From: Janibacter anophelis NBRC 107843
GTDB taxonomy: Bacteria > Actinomycetota > Actinomycetes > Actinomycetales > Dermatophilaceae
Assembly: GCF_001570945.1 (NCBI RefSeq)
Contig: NZ_BCSQ01000012.1
Coordinates: forward strand, 1 to 61,540
Reading direction: 5' to 3'
DNA length: 61,540 bases
How positions within the stretch are numbered: the first letter of the stretch is position 1; each line of letters begins with the position of its first letter. The position numbers and the translations under genes are program-made. Under the pieces are notes generated by a model. That model was not told the DNA's origin. It was given only the letters and a program-made list of their open reading frames with translations, and made no database searches. Below are positions 16,215 to 25,238 of this stretch, one piece after another.

Positions 16215-19200
16215 TCAGCCGGCCACGACCTCACCCAGCAGCGCGACGACCTCGGCCTCGCCGATCAGCTCCGGCCGCACGGTCTCGCCGGTGGCGGCGT
16301 GGAAGAACGCGCCCCGGACCAGCCCGGGGTCGATCCCGCGCCAGCGGGCGTACGCGATCCGATAGGCCGACAGCTGCACCGCGCGCACCCGGGCCTCGTC
16401 GCCGCGGGGCGGGCGCCCGGTCTTCCAGTCCACGACCGTGACACCGCCGTCGTCGTCGGCGAAGACCGCATCGACCCGACCACGCACAGCGTGCCCGCCG
16501 AGGACGATCTCGAGCGAGAGCTCCACCTCGAGCGGCACCCGGTCGGCCCACTCACTGGCGAGGAAGTACTGCTGCATCACCGACAGGTCGGCGTCACCGA
16601 GTGACTCGTCGGCGCTGCCCGGCAGGTCGAAGACATCGACCAGACCGGCCCGCGCATAGTGCTCCTCCACCCACGCGTGGAAGGCGGTCCCCCGCCGCCC
16701 CGCCACCTGGGGCGGCTGCGGCATCGGGCGTCGCAGATCCAGGGCGAAGGCCGCCGGATCGCGGGCGAGCTGCACCAGCTCCGACGTCGACAGGTGCGCC
16801 GGCAGCTCGACGCTCACGTCGGCACCGCGGGCGCTGCGGCGCCGGTCCCGCTCCGCGAGCAGGATCCGCAGCTGGTCGTCGAGCGGGTCGGCCCCCAGGT
16901 CGTCGAGCACCACGGGCGACTCGCCACCGGCCGCCATGGTCGCCGCCGCCCGTTCGAGCGCCGGGCGCTCCTCGGGCTGCTCGCCACCGGGCCACATGAC
17001 CAGGCGCGCGACCTCCAGCGCGGGGTTGCGCGCCGTCTTGTCCTCGGGCATGTCCGCCCACTCGACGATCTCGACGACCCCCGTCGCCATCGCCTCGTCG
17101 AGGAATCGTGACGGCAGCCGCGGGCTCTGCCCGGTCGCACCCCACACCCACGAGCCGAGCAGTAGTTGGCTACGCGCCCGGGTGCACGCGACATAGGCCA
17201 GGCGCCGCTCCTCGAGCAGCCCGTGCTCCCCGCCCGCGGCGCGGAATCGCTTGAGCTCCTCCTGCAGGGCCTTGGTCTCCCCGAGCGACAGGTCGAGCTC
17301 CGGCAGTCCCGCGTGGTCGCCACGCAGCGGGTACGGCACGCCGTCGAGCCCGGAGATCCACCCGGACTCGTTGACCTGACCGAGGGTCCAGCCCCCGTCC
17401 TGCGACCACGACGAGCGCGACGCGTGCGCGGGGAAGACACCCTCGCTCAGGCCCGGGACCGCGACGACGTCCCACTCCAGGCCCTTGGCCGCGTGGCAGG
17501 TGAGGATCTGCACGGCGTCGCGCACCGGCTCGACGACCGGCGCCTCGAGCCCGCGCTCCTGCTCGACGGCGGCCTCGATCCAGTCGATGAATCCGCCGAG
17601 CGTCGGCCGGTCGGCGCTCGCCGCGAACTGCGCCGCGACGTCGGCGAAGGCGTCGAGGTGCGCCCGCGCCGCGGCCGGCGACCACCCGGGACGCGAGAGC
17701 ACCTCGATGTCGACACCCAGCTCTCGCTCGGCCTCGCCGACGAGGTCGGGCAGCGGCATGCCGGCGCCTCGCCGGAGCCGCGCGACCATGCCCGAGATCT
17801 GGTGCAGCCGCTGCAGCGCGGCGTCGGAGATCGACTGGCCGGACTCCCCGGTCCATCCGGGCTCGGGCAGCTGGTCGAGCGCGTCGACGATCGTCACCGC
17901 GTCGTCGGCACCGGGTGGCACGCCGCCGTCGGCCACCTCGGCCACCGCCTGTCGACCGAGGTGCCGCGCCCACGCCCCGAGGCCGTCGAGGTCCGCTGGT
18001 CCGAGCAGCCCGGGCGCCCCGGTGAGCAGTCGCATGAGCCGGTCGCCGCGCGCCGGGTCCTGCACGATCGTCAGCAGCGAGATGACGTCCGCGACCTCCG
18101 GGGTGAGCAGCAGTCCCCCGAGCCCGACGACCTCGTGGGGGATGTTGCGCGCGGCGAGCGCCTCGGCGACGAGGGTGAACTGGCTGCGCTTGCGGCACAG
18201 CACCGCCGCGCTGCGGCGAGGAGTCCCGTCGGCTTCGGCTCCGCGCCGCACCCGGATCCACTCGGCGACCTGCGCGGCCTCCTCGTGGGCGGTCAGGGCC
18301 CGCAGGGCCTGCACCTGTCCGCGCTGCGCACCGGGGCGAGGACGAAGGGAGGTGACCGCCACCCCGCTCACGGCCCCCAGCGGCGCGGCCACCGCGTTGG
18401 CCACCTCGAGGATCGTCTCGTCGTTGCGCCAGCTCGTCGACAGGTGCACCGTCGGGGCCGGCTGCCCCGACGTCCCGAAGTCGTCGGCGAAGGACTTGAG
18501 CGTCGTCGCGCTCGCACCACGCCAGGCATAGATCGACTGGTGCGGGTCGCCGACCGCGGTGACCGCCGCCGGCGCCTGCCCTTCGGGTGCGAAGAGCTGT
18601 CGCATGAGCACCAGCTGCGCCTCGGAGGTGTCCTGGAACTCGTCGAGCATGACCACGCGGAACCGCTCCCGCTCGGCCCGTCCGATCTCGGGGAACCGGG
18701 TGGCGAGCGCGGCCGCGAGCGCCATCTGGTCGGCGAAGTCCATGACCGAGCGCTCCCGCTTGACCTCGCGGTAGCGCTCGACGATCGGCAGGATGAGCCG
18801 CTGCTCGGCCATGGGCGTCATGACCTTGCCGCGGAAGTCCTTGGTGAAGTCCTTGCCCGCAGCAGCGATCCCCTCGAGGTGCGCGAGGGTGCGCCGGGAG
18901 AACTCCTCGATGTCCGCCGGCGTGCACAGGTGCTCGGCCAGCTCACCGGCGAGGGAGACGATCGCGTTGGTCACCGTCGACTCGACCTTGTCGATGTCCT
19001 CCATCGGCCCGTCCCACGCGAGGACGACCTCGTGGGCGAGCTGCCACGTGGCCGCCTCGGAGAGCAGGCGCGAGTCCTTTTCGTACCCCAGCCGCAGCGC
19101 GCCCTCGCGCACGAGCCGCCCGGCGTAGGAGTGGTACGTCGAGACGGTCGGTGCGCCGCCGAGGCCGTCGGCGTCCTCCCCTTCGGACGGTGACCACACA

Positions 19201-19496
19201 CCGGCCTGCTCCAGCGTCGCGAGCCGCCGGACGACCCGCTCGGCGAGCTCACCGGCGGCCTTGCGGGTGAAGGTCAACCCGAGGACCTGCTCAGGAGTGA
19301 CCAGGTCGTTGGCGACGAGCCAGACGACCCTCGCGGTCATCGTCTCGGTCTTGCCCGAGCCGGCGCCGGCGACGACGAGCAGCGGCTCGAGGGGGGCCTC
19401 GATGATCTCGCGCTGCTCGTCGGTCGGCGGGTGCTCCTGCCCGAGTGCGCGGGCGAGGTCGACGGCGGAGATCCTGGGCGGCCAGGTGGTGCTCAT
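16215..19496 (-). CDS. adnB: AdnB, UvrD-like helicase-nuclease subunit
   Basis: A 1093-residue protein with an SF1A helicase N-terminus and a RecB-type nuclease C-terminus. Walker A is AGAGSGKT (43-50), Walker B is VVMLDEFQDTSEAQ, and ILTCHAAKGLEWD and RRLAYVACTRA are the later motor motifs. The nuclease shows GRVDAVFADDDGGV and VVDWKTGR (about 1020) with the Asp/Lys catalytic set. AdnAB is the mycobacterial end-resecting motor-nuclease; AdnB drives translocation. ATG 19496 overlaps the adnA stop by ATGA, so the subunits are coupled. Length (1101 aa in M. tuberculosis) agrees. An in-frame extension upstream lies inside adnA and was rejected. Confidence 0.95.
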   Translation of the reverse strand: MSTTWPPRISAVDLARALGQEHPPTDEQREIIEAPLEPLLVVAGAGSGKTETMTARVVWLVANDLVTPEQVLGLTFTRKAAGELAERVVRRLATLEQAGVWSPSEGEDADGLGGAPTVSTYHSYAGRLVREGALRLGYEKDSRLLSEAATWQLAHEVVLAWDGPMEDIDKVESTVTNAIVSLAGELAEHLCTPADIEEFSRRTLAHLEGIAAAGKDFTKDFRGKVMTPMAEQRLILPIVERYREVKRERSVMDFADQMALAAALATRFPEIGRAERERFRVVMLDEFQDTSEAQLVLMRQLFAPEGQAPAAVTAVGDPHQSIYAWRGASATTLKSFADDFGTSGQPAPTVHLSTSWRNDETILEVANAVAAPLGAVSGVAVTSLRPRPGAQRGQVQALRALTAHEEAAQVAEWIRVRRGAEADGTPRRSAAVLCRKRSQFTLVAEALAARNIPHEVVGLGGLLLTPEVADVISLLTIVQDPARGDRLMRLLTGAPGLLGPADLDGLGAWARHLGRQAVAEVADGGVPPGADDAVTIVDALDQLPEPGWTGESGQSISDAALQRLHQISGMVARLRRGAGMPLPDLVGEAERELGVDIEVLSRPGWSPAAARAHLDAFADVAAQFAASADRPTLGGFIDWIEAAVEQERGLEAPVVEPVRDAVQILTCHAAKGLEWDVVAVPGLSEGVFPAHASRSSWSQDGGWTLGQVNESGWISGLDGVPYPLRGDHAGLPELDLSLGETKALQEELKRFRAAGGEHGLLEERRLAYVACTRARSQLLLGSWVWGATGQSPRLPSRFLDEAMATGVVEIVEWADMPEDKTARNPALEVARLVMWPGGEQPEERPALERAAATMAAGGESPVVLDDLGADPLDDQLRILLAERDRRRSARGADVSVELPAHLSTSELVQLARDPAAFALDLRRPMPQPPQVAGRRGTAFHAWVEEHYARAGLVDVFDLPGSADESLGDADLSVMQQYFLASEWADRVPLEVELSLEIVLGGHAVRGRVDAVFADDDGGVTVVDWKTGRPPRGDEARVRAVQLSAYRIAYARWRGIDPGLVRGAFFHAATGETVRPELIGEAEVVALLGEVVAG

Positions 19497-22400
19497 CGCA
19501 GCCGGCCTCCTTCCTCGTGGGCGGGGCAGGAGGAGCGGACCGGGCAGATGCGGCACCGGTTGTCCTCGGGCTGGGCGGCGAAGGTGGCCGCGGCCATCCC
19601 GTCGGCCGTGCGGACGATGAGGTCGTGGAAGCGGCGCGGGTCCTCGGCGTCGGTGATCGACGCCTGGCTCTGGACGGCGTTGCGCTGGTTGCGGGCCCGC
19701 CCGAGGTGGGCGAGCGCCGCCCCGGCGACCTCGGTGCCGTGTCCGGCGAAGCCCCCTTCGGCGATCGCGACCTGGTAGGAGCCGAGCTGCGGGTGTTCCT
19801 CGAGCTCCTTGGCGCTCGGGGCACTCGACCCGGTCTTGTAGTCGACGACGCGCAGGCGGCCATCGCCGTCGACCTCGAGCCGGTCGACGTTGCCGCGCAG
19901 CACCGCCCGGCCGATCTCGACGCGGAAGCTCTCCTCGGTCGCCACCGGCCGCCACCCCTCCGCGGTGGCCCGCGCGTGGTACTCCGCGAGCCAGTGCGCC
20001 ATGGTGCCGGCGCGCTCACGCTTCTGGTCGGTCACCCAGCCGGGGGCCATGCCGAGCTCGGGCCAGCGCCGCTCCAGCTCGGCCTGGAAGGCCTCCTCCC
20101 CCGCGTCGCCCAGCTCGTGCGCGATCTCGTGGATGAGCGTGCCGACCTCCATCGACGTGCTGCTCGGCCCGTCGCCGCCGGAGGACTGGAGCAGCCAGCG
20201 CAGGCCGCACTCGGTGAACTGAGCGACCTTGGACGGACTCACCGGCACCGGGGCGTCCGCGGCGCGGACCGGACGCAGGTCCGTCAGGTCGCGCAGGGCC
20301 CACCAGGACGAAGGGGAGGCCCCCGCCACCCCTGCGGAGGCGAGGTGGGCCAGCCGCGCCGCGGCGCGGGCGACGGCGGCGGGATCCTTGGCGGCCAGCT
20401 GCTGCCGCAGCTGCGCGACGAGCCCGGTGAGGTCCAGGGGCGCCGGCACGTCGCTGGGCTCGCGGCGCAGCACGTCGGCGGGCAGCGGGTCGACGATGTC
20501 GAGGTACGGCGACGGCTGCTCGTCCTCCGCGGCGACCGCGGTGACGACGACGCGGTGCGTCGCACGGGTCAGCGCGACGTGGAACATCCGCGTCTCGTCG
20601 TGCCGCACGGCGGCGGCCGCACCCGCGCCGCTGCGGTCACGACCGGTGACGACGTCGACGAGTCGCTCCGAGCCGAGGAGCGAGCCGCGCAACCGCAGGT
20701 CGGGCCACACGCCCTCCTGCACGCCGGCGACGACGACGGTGTGCCACTCGTCGCCCGCGGCGCTCTGCGGGGTGACGAGGGCGACCGCGTCGGGGTCGGG
20801 GCTGCGGGCGGCGAGCGAGTCGGCGGCTACGGCCTGGCCCGCGACCGCCTCGAGGAAGGCGTCGGGGCCTGATGCCGGCAACGCGTCCTGGTGCGCCGCA
20901 GCCGCGTCGAAGAGCGCCACGACGGCGTCGAGAGCACGGTCGGCGCGGGCGCCCGCCCCGCCCCCGGCCAGGGCCGTCGCCCGCCAGGTCTCGGCGACCC
21001 CGGCGGCCTGCCACAGCTCCCACAGGACCGACTCGGCGGAGACCCCGGGCGCCCAGCCCGGTCCGCTCTCGGCGGGGTGTGCGGCGGCCAGGCCAGCGGC
21101 GATGACGACCGCCAGGCGGTGCAGGGGCTGGACGTCGTCGCCGAGGTGGGCGAGGCGATCGGGGTCGAGGACGAGCTCGCCGAGCAGCTCGTCGCTCGTG
21201 CGCGTCCCATCGGCGGCGAGCTCCTCGCGGCGCAGGGCGCGGCGCAGGCGGCGGACCGCGACGGTGTCGGCGGCGACGAGGGGGCTGCTCAGCAGGTCGA
21301 CGACGTCGGTCGCGGGCAGCGCCTCCAGACGGCCGCGGGCGAGGTCGACGACGAGCTGGAGCAGGTGGAGCAGCGGACGGGCGGCCGGCTCGTCCCGCAC
21401 GGGCACGCGGTGGGCATCGCCGAGCACCGGCACCCCGCGTGCGGCGAGGACCCGGCGCAGGGTGGCCTGCCGAGCAGCACCGCGGACGATGACCGCCAGC
21501 TCCCGCCACGGGACGCCGTCGAGCAGGTGCGCGGCACGCAGCTCGTGCGCGACGAAGGCCGCCTCCTGGGCGCTCGAGTGCAGCACGTGGGCCTCGAGCA
21601 CACCGCCCGGACCGGCCGGACTCGCCGCCCGCTGCCGGCCCCCGCCGAGAGCAGCGATCCGGGGGGTGACCCGGGAGACGGCCGCGTGGACGCGCTCGGG
21701 CAGCCGGTGCCCGTGCCCGAGCACGGACGTCGTCGCCGTCCGCCCCGGCCACTCGCCCACGAGGTGGTGCGGGTCGGCCCCGCGGAACCCCTGGACCGTC
21801 GCGTCCGGGTCGCCGACGAGGACGAGGTCGACGCCCTCGCCGGTGAGCACCCGCAGCAGCCGGGCCGCGGGCGCGGTGAGCTCCTGCGCGTCGTCGACGA
21901 CGACCACACGCAGCCCCGAGCGCACCCGCTCGCGGGCCTCGGGGTCGTCCTCGAGCAGCTCGGCGGCCGCCGTGAGCACCCACGCCGGGTCGAAGGCGCC
22001 GGGACGAGACAGCGCGGTCACCTCGTCGTACTCACGGGCGACCTGCGCCGCCGCGACCCACTCGGGACGCTCGTGCTCGTGCCCGAGGGCGGTCAGCTGC
22101 TCCGGGGTGACGCCGTGCTCGATGGCGCGCATGAGCAGGTCACGCAGCTCCTCGCGGAAGCCGCGGGTCGTGAGGGCCTCGGTCAGGTCGTCGGGCCAGC
22201 GCGGTCCGGTGCCGGACTCCTCGTGCCCCTCGAGCAGCTGCCCGAGCACGAGGTCCTGCTCGGCTCCGGACAGCAGCCGCGGCGCGGGCTGACCCATGAG
22301 GGCTGCGTGCTGGCGCAGCACCGCGAAACCCAGGGACTGCATCGTGCGGGCCATCGGCTCGGTCGCCGCGCCGGTCAGGCCGGCGGTCACCGCGTCGCGG

Positions 22401-22651
22401 GCCTGTGCCGCAGCCAGCCGTGTGGCGGAGACGAGCAGGACCTCGCCGGGGGCGCACTCCCCCTTCGTCACGCGGTCGAGGACGCAGGCGACGGCCACGG
22501 TGGTCTTGCCGGTGCCGGGGGCACCGAGGACCCGCACGAGGTCGCCGCGCGCGGCGACGGCCGCAGCCTGGTCCTCGTCGAGGTCCACGACGGCCGCGGG
22601 CCCACTCGTCGAGGGGGCCCGCAGGTGCACGGTCGGCTGCTGGTCGTTCAC
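19493..22651 (-). CDS. adnA: AdnA, helicase-nuclease subunit
   Basis: The 1052-residue partner of AdnB. Walker A is GAPGTGKT (43-50), but Walker B reads VVVVDDAQEL, with Asp replacing the usual catalytic Glu (DE). The C-terminal nuclease has RVVDYKTGSS (about 937). One Cys in TECGLRWLLQ and three in CRICPVRSSC near the end would hold the Fe-S cluster known from AddB/AdnA-type nucleases. GTG 22651 is used because the frame then starts with the family-like NDQQPTVHLRAP; ATG 22714 would add a poor extension. Divergent from the TetR gene across 170 bp. Confidence 0.93.
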   Translation of the reverse strand: MNDQQPTVHLRAPSTSGPAAVVDLDEDQAAAVAARGDLVRVLGAPGTGKTTVAVACVLDRVTKGECAPGEVLLVSATRLAAAQARDAVTAGLTGAATEPMARTMQSLGFAVLRQHAALMGQPAPRLLSGAEQDLVLGQLLEGHEESGTGPRWPDDLTEALTTRGFREELRDLLMRAIEHGVTPEQLTALGHEHERPEWVAAAQVAREYDEVTALSRPGAFDPAWVLTAAAELLEDDPEARERVRSGLRVVVVDDAQELTAPAARLLRVLTGEGVDLVLVGDPDATVQGFRGADPHHLVGEWPGRTATTSVLGHGHRLPERVHAAVSRVTPRIAALGGGRQRAASPAGPGGVLEAHVLHSSAQEAAFVAHELRAAHLLDGVPWRELAVIVRGAARQATLRRVLAARGVPVLGDAHRVPVRDEPAARPLLHLLQLVVDLARGRLEALPATDVVDLLSSPLVAADTVAVRRLRRALRREELAADGTRTSDELLGELVLDPDRLAHLGDDVQPLHRLAVVIAAGLAAAHPAESGPGWAPGVSAESVLWELWQAAGVAETWRATALAGGGAGARADRALDAVVALFDAAAAHQDALPASGPDAFLEAVAGQAVAADSLAARSPDPDAVALVTPQSAAGDEWHTVVVAGVQEGVWPDLRLRGSLLGSERLVDVVTGRDRSGAGAAAAVRHDETRMFHVALTRATHRVVVTAVAAEDEQPSPYLDIVDPLPADVLRREPSDVPAPLDLTGLVAQLRQQLAAKDPAAVARAAARLAHLASAGVAGASPSSWWALRDLTDLRPVRAADAPVPVSPSKVAQFTECGLRWLLQSSGGDGPSSTSMEVGTLIHEIAHELGDAGEEAFQAELERRWPELGMAPGWVTDQKRERAGTMAHWLAEYHARATAEGWRPVATEESFRVEIGRAVLRGNVDRLEVDGDGRLRVVDYKTGSSAPSAKELEEHPQLGSYQVAIAEGGFAGHGTEVAGAALAHLGRARNQRNAVQSQASITDAEDPRRFHDLIVRTADGMAAATFAAQPEDNRCRICPVRSSCPAHEEGGRLR

Positions 22652-22770
22652 GGGCCCATCCCACCACCCGTGGCCGACAACGCGACGCGACCGCCCCCCT
22701 TCGTCGCTCCGCACGACAACGAGCCGTCCCGCTGCGCGGCACCGGCCATGCCCCTGTCACTACCCACAGG

Positions 22771-22802
22771 TAGGATCGTGTGATCCACCGCACGGTGGAT
22801 CA
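22771..22802 (+). promoter_or_regulatory. Promoter and perfect 22-bp operator before the TetR gene
   Basis: TAGGAT (22771-22776) is a good -10 hexamer. Five bases on, TGATCCACCG (22781-22790) and CGGTGGATCA (22793-22802) form a perfect 10-2-10 palindrome that would cover the transcription start. Such placement suits self-repression by the TetR protein encoded 20 nt downstream. Regulation of divergent adnA is possible but not shown. Confidence 0.75.
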
Positions 22803-22821
22803 GTGACACCTCGGAGGACCC

Positions 22822-23484
22822 ATGAGCTCCACCACGCCCGGCACCCGCGTCCAGCGGATGCCCCGCGCCCAGCGCCGCGCCCAGCTGCTCCAGGCAGCCC
22901 TGACGGTCTTCGTCTCGAAGGGGTACCACGCGGCCGCCATGGAGGACATCGCCGACGAGGCCGGGGTCTCCAAGCCGGTGCTCTACCAGCACTTCCCCGG
23001 CAAGCTCGACCTCTACCTCGCGCTCCTGGACAACCAGTGCGACCACCTCGAGACGCTCGTCCTCGAGGCGCTCAACTCCAGCGACGACCACGAGGAGCGC
23101 GTCTACGCGACCGTGCGCGCCTTCTTCAACTTCGTCGCGGACGAGGGCGGCTCCTTCCGCCTGATCTACGAGTCCGACCTGACCAACGACCCGCAGGTGC
23201 GCCACCGGCTCGACGCCCTCGAGGCGCAGCTCGGAGAGGCCATCGCCCAGCGGATCGTCCAGGACACCCCGCTGCCCAAGGAGCTCGCCGAGATGCTGGG
23301 CCTGGCGATGTCCGGCGCCGCCCAGGTCATGGCCCGCACGTGGCTGGCGCACGGCGCGCACTTCCCCAAGGAGGTCGCCGCCCAGGCGGCCGGGCACCTG
23401 GCGTGGCGCGGCATCGGGTCCTTCCCCATCAACCGGATGGGCACCGCGACCGACCCCGCCACGGGCACCGACAGCGCCGAGTGA
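22822..23484 (+). CDS. TetR/AcrR family transcription regulator
   Basis: A 220-residue TetR protein. The DNA-binding helix-turn-helix covers about 20-66 (RRAQLLQAALTVF, MEDIADEAGVSKPVLYQHF). The rest is an all-helical ligand domain with no recognisable effector site. ATG 22822 has a GGAGG site 7 nt upstream (CTCGGAGGACCC). It is next to the DUF3107 gene and corresponds in position to the TetR gene near adnAB in M. tuberculosis. A 22-bp palindrome in its promoter suggests autoregulation. Confidence 0.93.
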   Translation: MSSTTPGTRVQRMPRAQRRAQLLQAALTVFVSKGYHAAAMEDIADEAGVSKPVLYQHFPGKLDLYLALLDNQCDHLETLVLEALNSSDDHEERVYATVRAFFNFVADEGGSFRLIYESDLTNDPQVRHRLDALEAQLGEAIAQRIVQDTPLPKELAEMLGLAMSGAAQVMARTWLAHGAHFPKEVAAQAAGHLAWRGIGSFPINRMGTATDPATGTDSAE

Positions 23485-23527
23485 CACGATGAGCGCGAGT
23501 CCCCGCACCGACACCGAAGGAGTGACC

Positions 23528-23746
23528 GTGGAGGTCAAGATCGGCATCCAGAACGTCGCCCGCGAGATCGTCATCGAGGCGACCGGTTCCGAGGCCGACA
23601 TCGAGGCCGCGGTCCAGTCCGCCCTCGACGGCGGCGCGCTCGTCCTCACCGACGACAAGGGCCGTCGCGTCATGGTGCCCGCCGGCGCCCTCGGCTACGT
23701 CGAGGTCGGCGAGCCGAGCCGCGGACGGGTGGGCTTCGGCGCCTGA
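23528..23746 (+). CDS. DUF3107 small protein
   Basis: A 72-residue protein starting MEVKIGIQNVAREIVIEATG and including ALVLTDDKGRRVMVPAGALGYVEVG, the pattern of DUF3107 (TB9.4-like). Function unknown. GTG 23528 has AAGGAG five bases upstream; an earlier GTG at 23522 and an ATG at 23489 are in frame but poorly placed. It follows the TetR gene by 43 bp, as in mycobacteria. Confidence 0.88.
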   Translation: MEVKIGIQNVAREIVIEATGSEADIEAAVQSALDGGALVLTDDKGRRVMVPAGALGYVEVGEPSRGRVGFGA

Positions 23747-23908
23747 GCCCGGGCGGTGGTTGTCACCGGGTGACTGCCGCTGCGCTCAAATCGTCACTCC
23801 CTGATAGTCGCATCACGCGCCCCAGACATCTATGTTGGTCACGGAAGCCCACACGGGCACCTGAGCGCGTCCGCTCACCCCTGTCGGACGCAGAAGGAAG
23901 TGATTGCT

Positions 23909-24178
23909 GTGCTGTGGACCATCATCGTCACCGTCATCTTCGGTGCCATCATCGGTGCCCTCGCTCGCCTGGTCCTGCCGGGCAAGCAGAGCATCTCGAC
24001 GCTCGTCACCGTGATCCTCGGCATCCTCGGTGCGCTCATCGGCTCGTGGGCCTACACCGCGCTGTCGGGCAACGAGAACACGTCGGGCATCGACTGGATC
24101 GCCCTCATCCTCGGCGTCATCGCCGCCGCGGTCCTCATCGTCATCTACGGCATGGTGGTCGGCCGCAAGCAGGTCTGA
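23909..24178 (+). CDS. GlsB/YeaQ/YmgE-type small membrane protein
   Basis: An 89-residue membrane protein with three hydrophobic spans, roughly 2-20, 33-52 and 61-82. GAIIGALARLVLPGKQ in the first loop is the family pattern (often called transglycosylase-associated or stress-response protein). GTG 23909 gives AAGGAA a 10-nt spacer; GTG 23900 is in frame but lies on the ribosome site. The 160 bp before it contain TATGTT (about 23832), a possible -10 box, and the palindrome GTCACCGGGTGAC at about 23763. Confidence 0.85.
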   Translation: MLWTIIVTVIFGAIIGALARLVLPGKQSISTLVTVILGILGALIGSWAYTALSGNENTSGIDWIALILGVIAAAVLIVIYGMVVGRKQV

Positions 24179-24190
24179 CCCACCACCACC

Positions 24191-24306
24191 GAGACCGCGC
24201 ATTTCCCCGGGGAAATGCGCGGTCTCCGGCGTTCACGGGACTCTGCATTGCCCTACGGCAATGCAGAGTCTCGACGTCAAGAGGGTGCATTTCCCCGGGG
24301 AAATGC
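24191..24306. repeat. Triple palindrome element between convergent genes
   Basis: Three palindromes lie in a row: a perfect 36-bp one (24191-24226, core GCATTTCCCCGGGGAAATGC), one with 14-bp arms (24239-24270, GACTCTGCATTGCC), and a second 20-bp core copy (24287-24306). TCGACGTCAA joins the last two. It is the best-formed member of a family also near 7.2, 9.6 and 52.5 kb. Here it separates convergent genes and probably ends transcription both ways. Confidence 0.9.
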
Positions 24307-24320
24307 GCGTCCCTGGGCGG

Positions 24321-25022
24321 TCAGGCCGACAGACCCAGTCGCCCCATCCGCAGCTGGTGGCGGTCGGTGAGCCGCTGCATCAGCTGACCGACCTCCTCGA
24401 GGGTGGCGCCGGGACGGTCGTGGCTCAGGCCGAGGACGAGGTCGCTCAGGGCCTCGCGCTGGGCCGCGACGACCTGTCCCTGGGTGAGGGCTTCGCCCAT
24501 GAGGCGCCGGCCCCACAGCGCGAGCGGTCCGCCGCGGCGCGGGTCCTGACGGATGCCCTCGCGCACCGCCGAGACGATCGTGTCGACATCGCGGTGGTTG
24601 CCGCTCGCCCGCTGGATGACCTCCCGGGACTCCGCGTCGACGTACTTCGAGATCTCGAGGAAGAAGTCGTTGGCGATCCCGTCGCCGATGTACGCCTTGA
24701 CCAGGCCCTCGAGCAGATCCCGCGGTCGGGTGCGCGCGTGGAAGGCCTCGAAGGCGTCCTCGAAGGGGGCCATCGCCGCCACCGGGTCCCCGCCGAGCGC
24801 GGTGATGTGGTCGCTGAGGTCCTCGTGGTTGTGGAACTCCTTGGCCGCCATCCCGGCGAGCGCCCGCTTCAGCCGCAGGTCGCGGGCCATCTCGGAGTCG
24901 GCGGCCATTCGGGTGAACCCGGAGATCGCGCCATAGGCGATCGCGCCGAGCAGGTCGATCGTCCCCTCCCTCTCGCGCGCGCCGAGACCGTCGGAGGACG
25001 AAGGGGGTGCCTGCTCGCTCAT
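24321..25022 (-). CDS. Ferritin-like fold protein
   Basis: A 233-residue all-helical protein of the actinobacterial ferritin-like (MiaE-like) family. Likely metal ligands come from AKEFHNHEDL (Glu/His pair) and the later DFFLEISKYVDAESREVIQ helix. A di-iron hydroxylase role on tRNA is suggested by the family name but not shown. ATG 25022 follows no clear ribosome site. It is divergent from the DEAD-box helicase gene, as in M. tuberculosis (Rv3210c/Rv3211). Confidence 0.82.
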   Translation of the reverse strand: MSEQAPPSSSDGLGAREREGTIDLLGAIAYGAISGFTRMAADSEMARDLRLKRALAGMAAKEFHNHEDLSDHITALGGDPVAAMAPFEDAFEAFHARTRPRDLLEGLVKAYIGDGIANDFFLEISKYVDAESREVIQRASGNHRDVDTIVSAVREGIRQDPRRGGPLALWGRRLMGEALTQGQVVAAQREALSDLVLGLSHDRPGATLEEVGQLMQRLTDRHQLRMGRLGLSA

Positions 25023-25238
25023 GCGTCGCAGCCTAGTGGGCGGCGGGCCACGTTTCGGCCCCTCGACGGGGTGACGGGTAGCATGCAGGGGACCAGCGGT
25101 GCCCGGTCGGCATCCACTCCTTGACCGGACGAGACGTCCGGCGCGTCCGCCCCCTTCGTGCGGAGCGCACTCGAAGACCTCCGATCGGCCCGTGCCATCC
25201 ACGGCGCAGCGCGCCGTCACACGCTGATCGAGAGCCAG

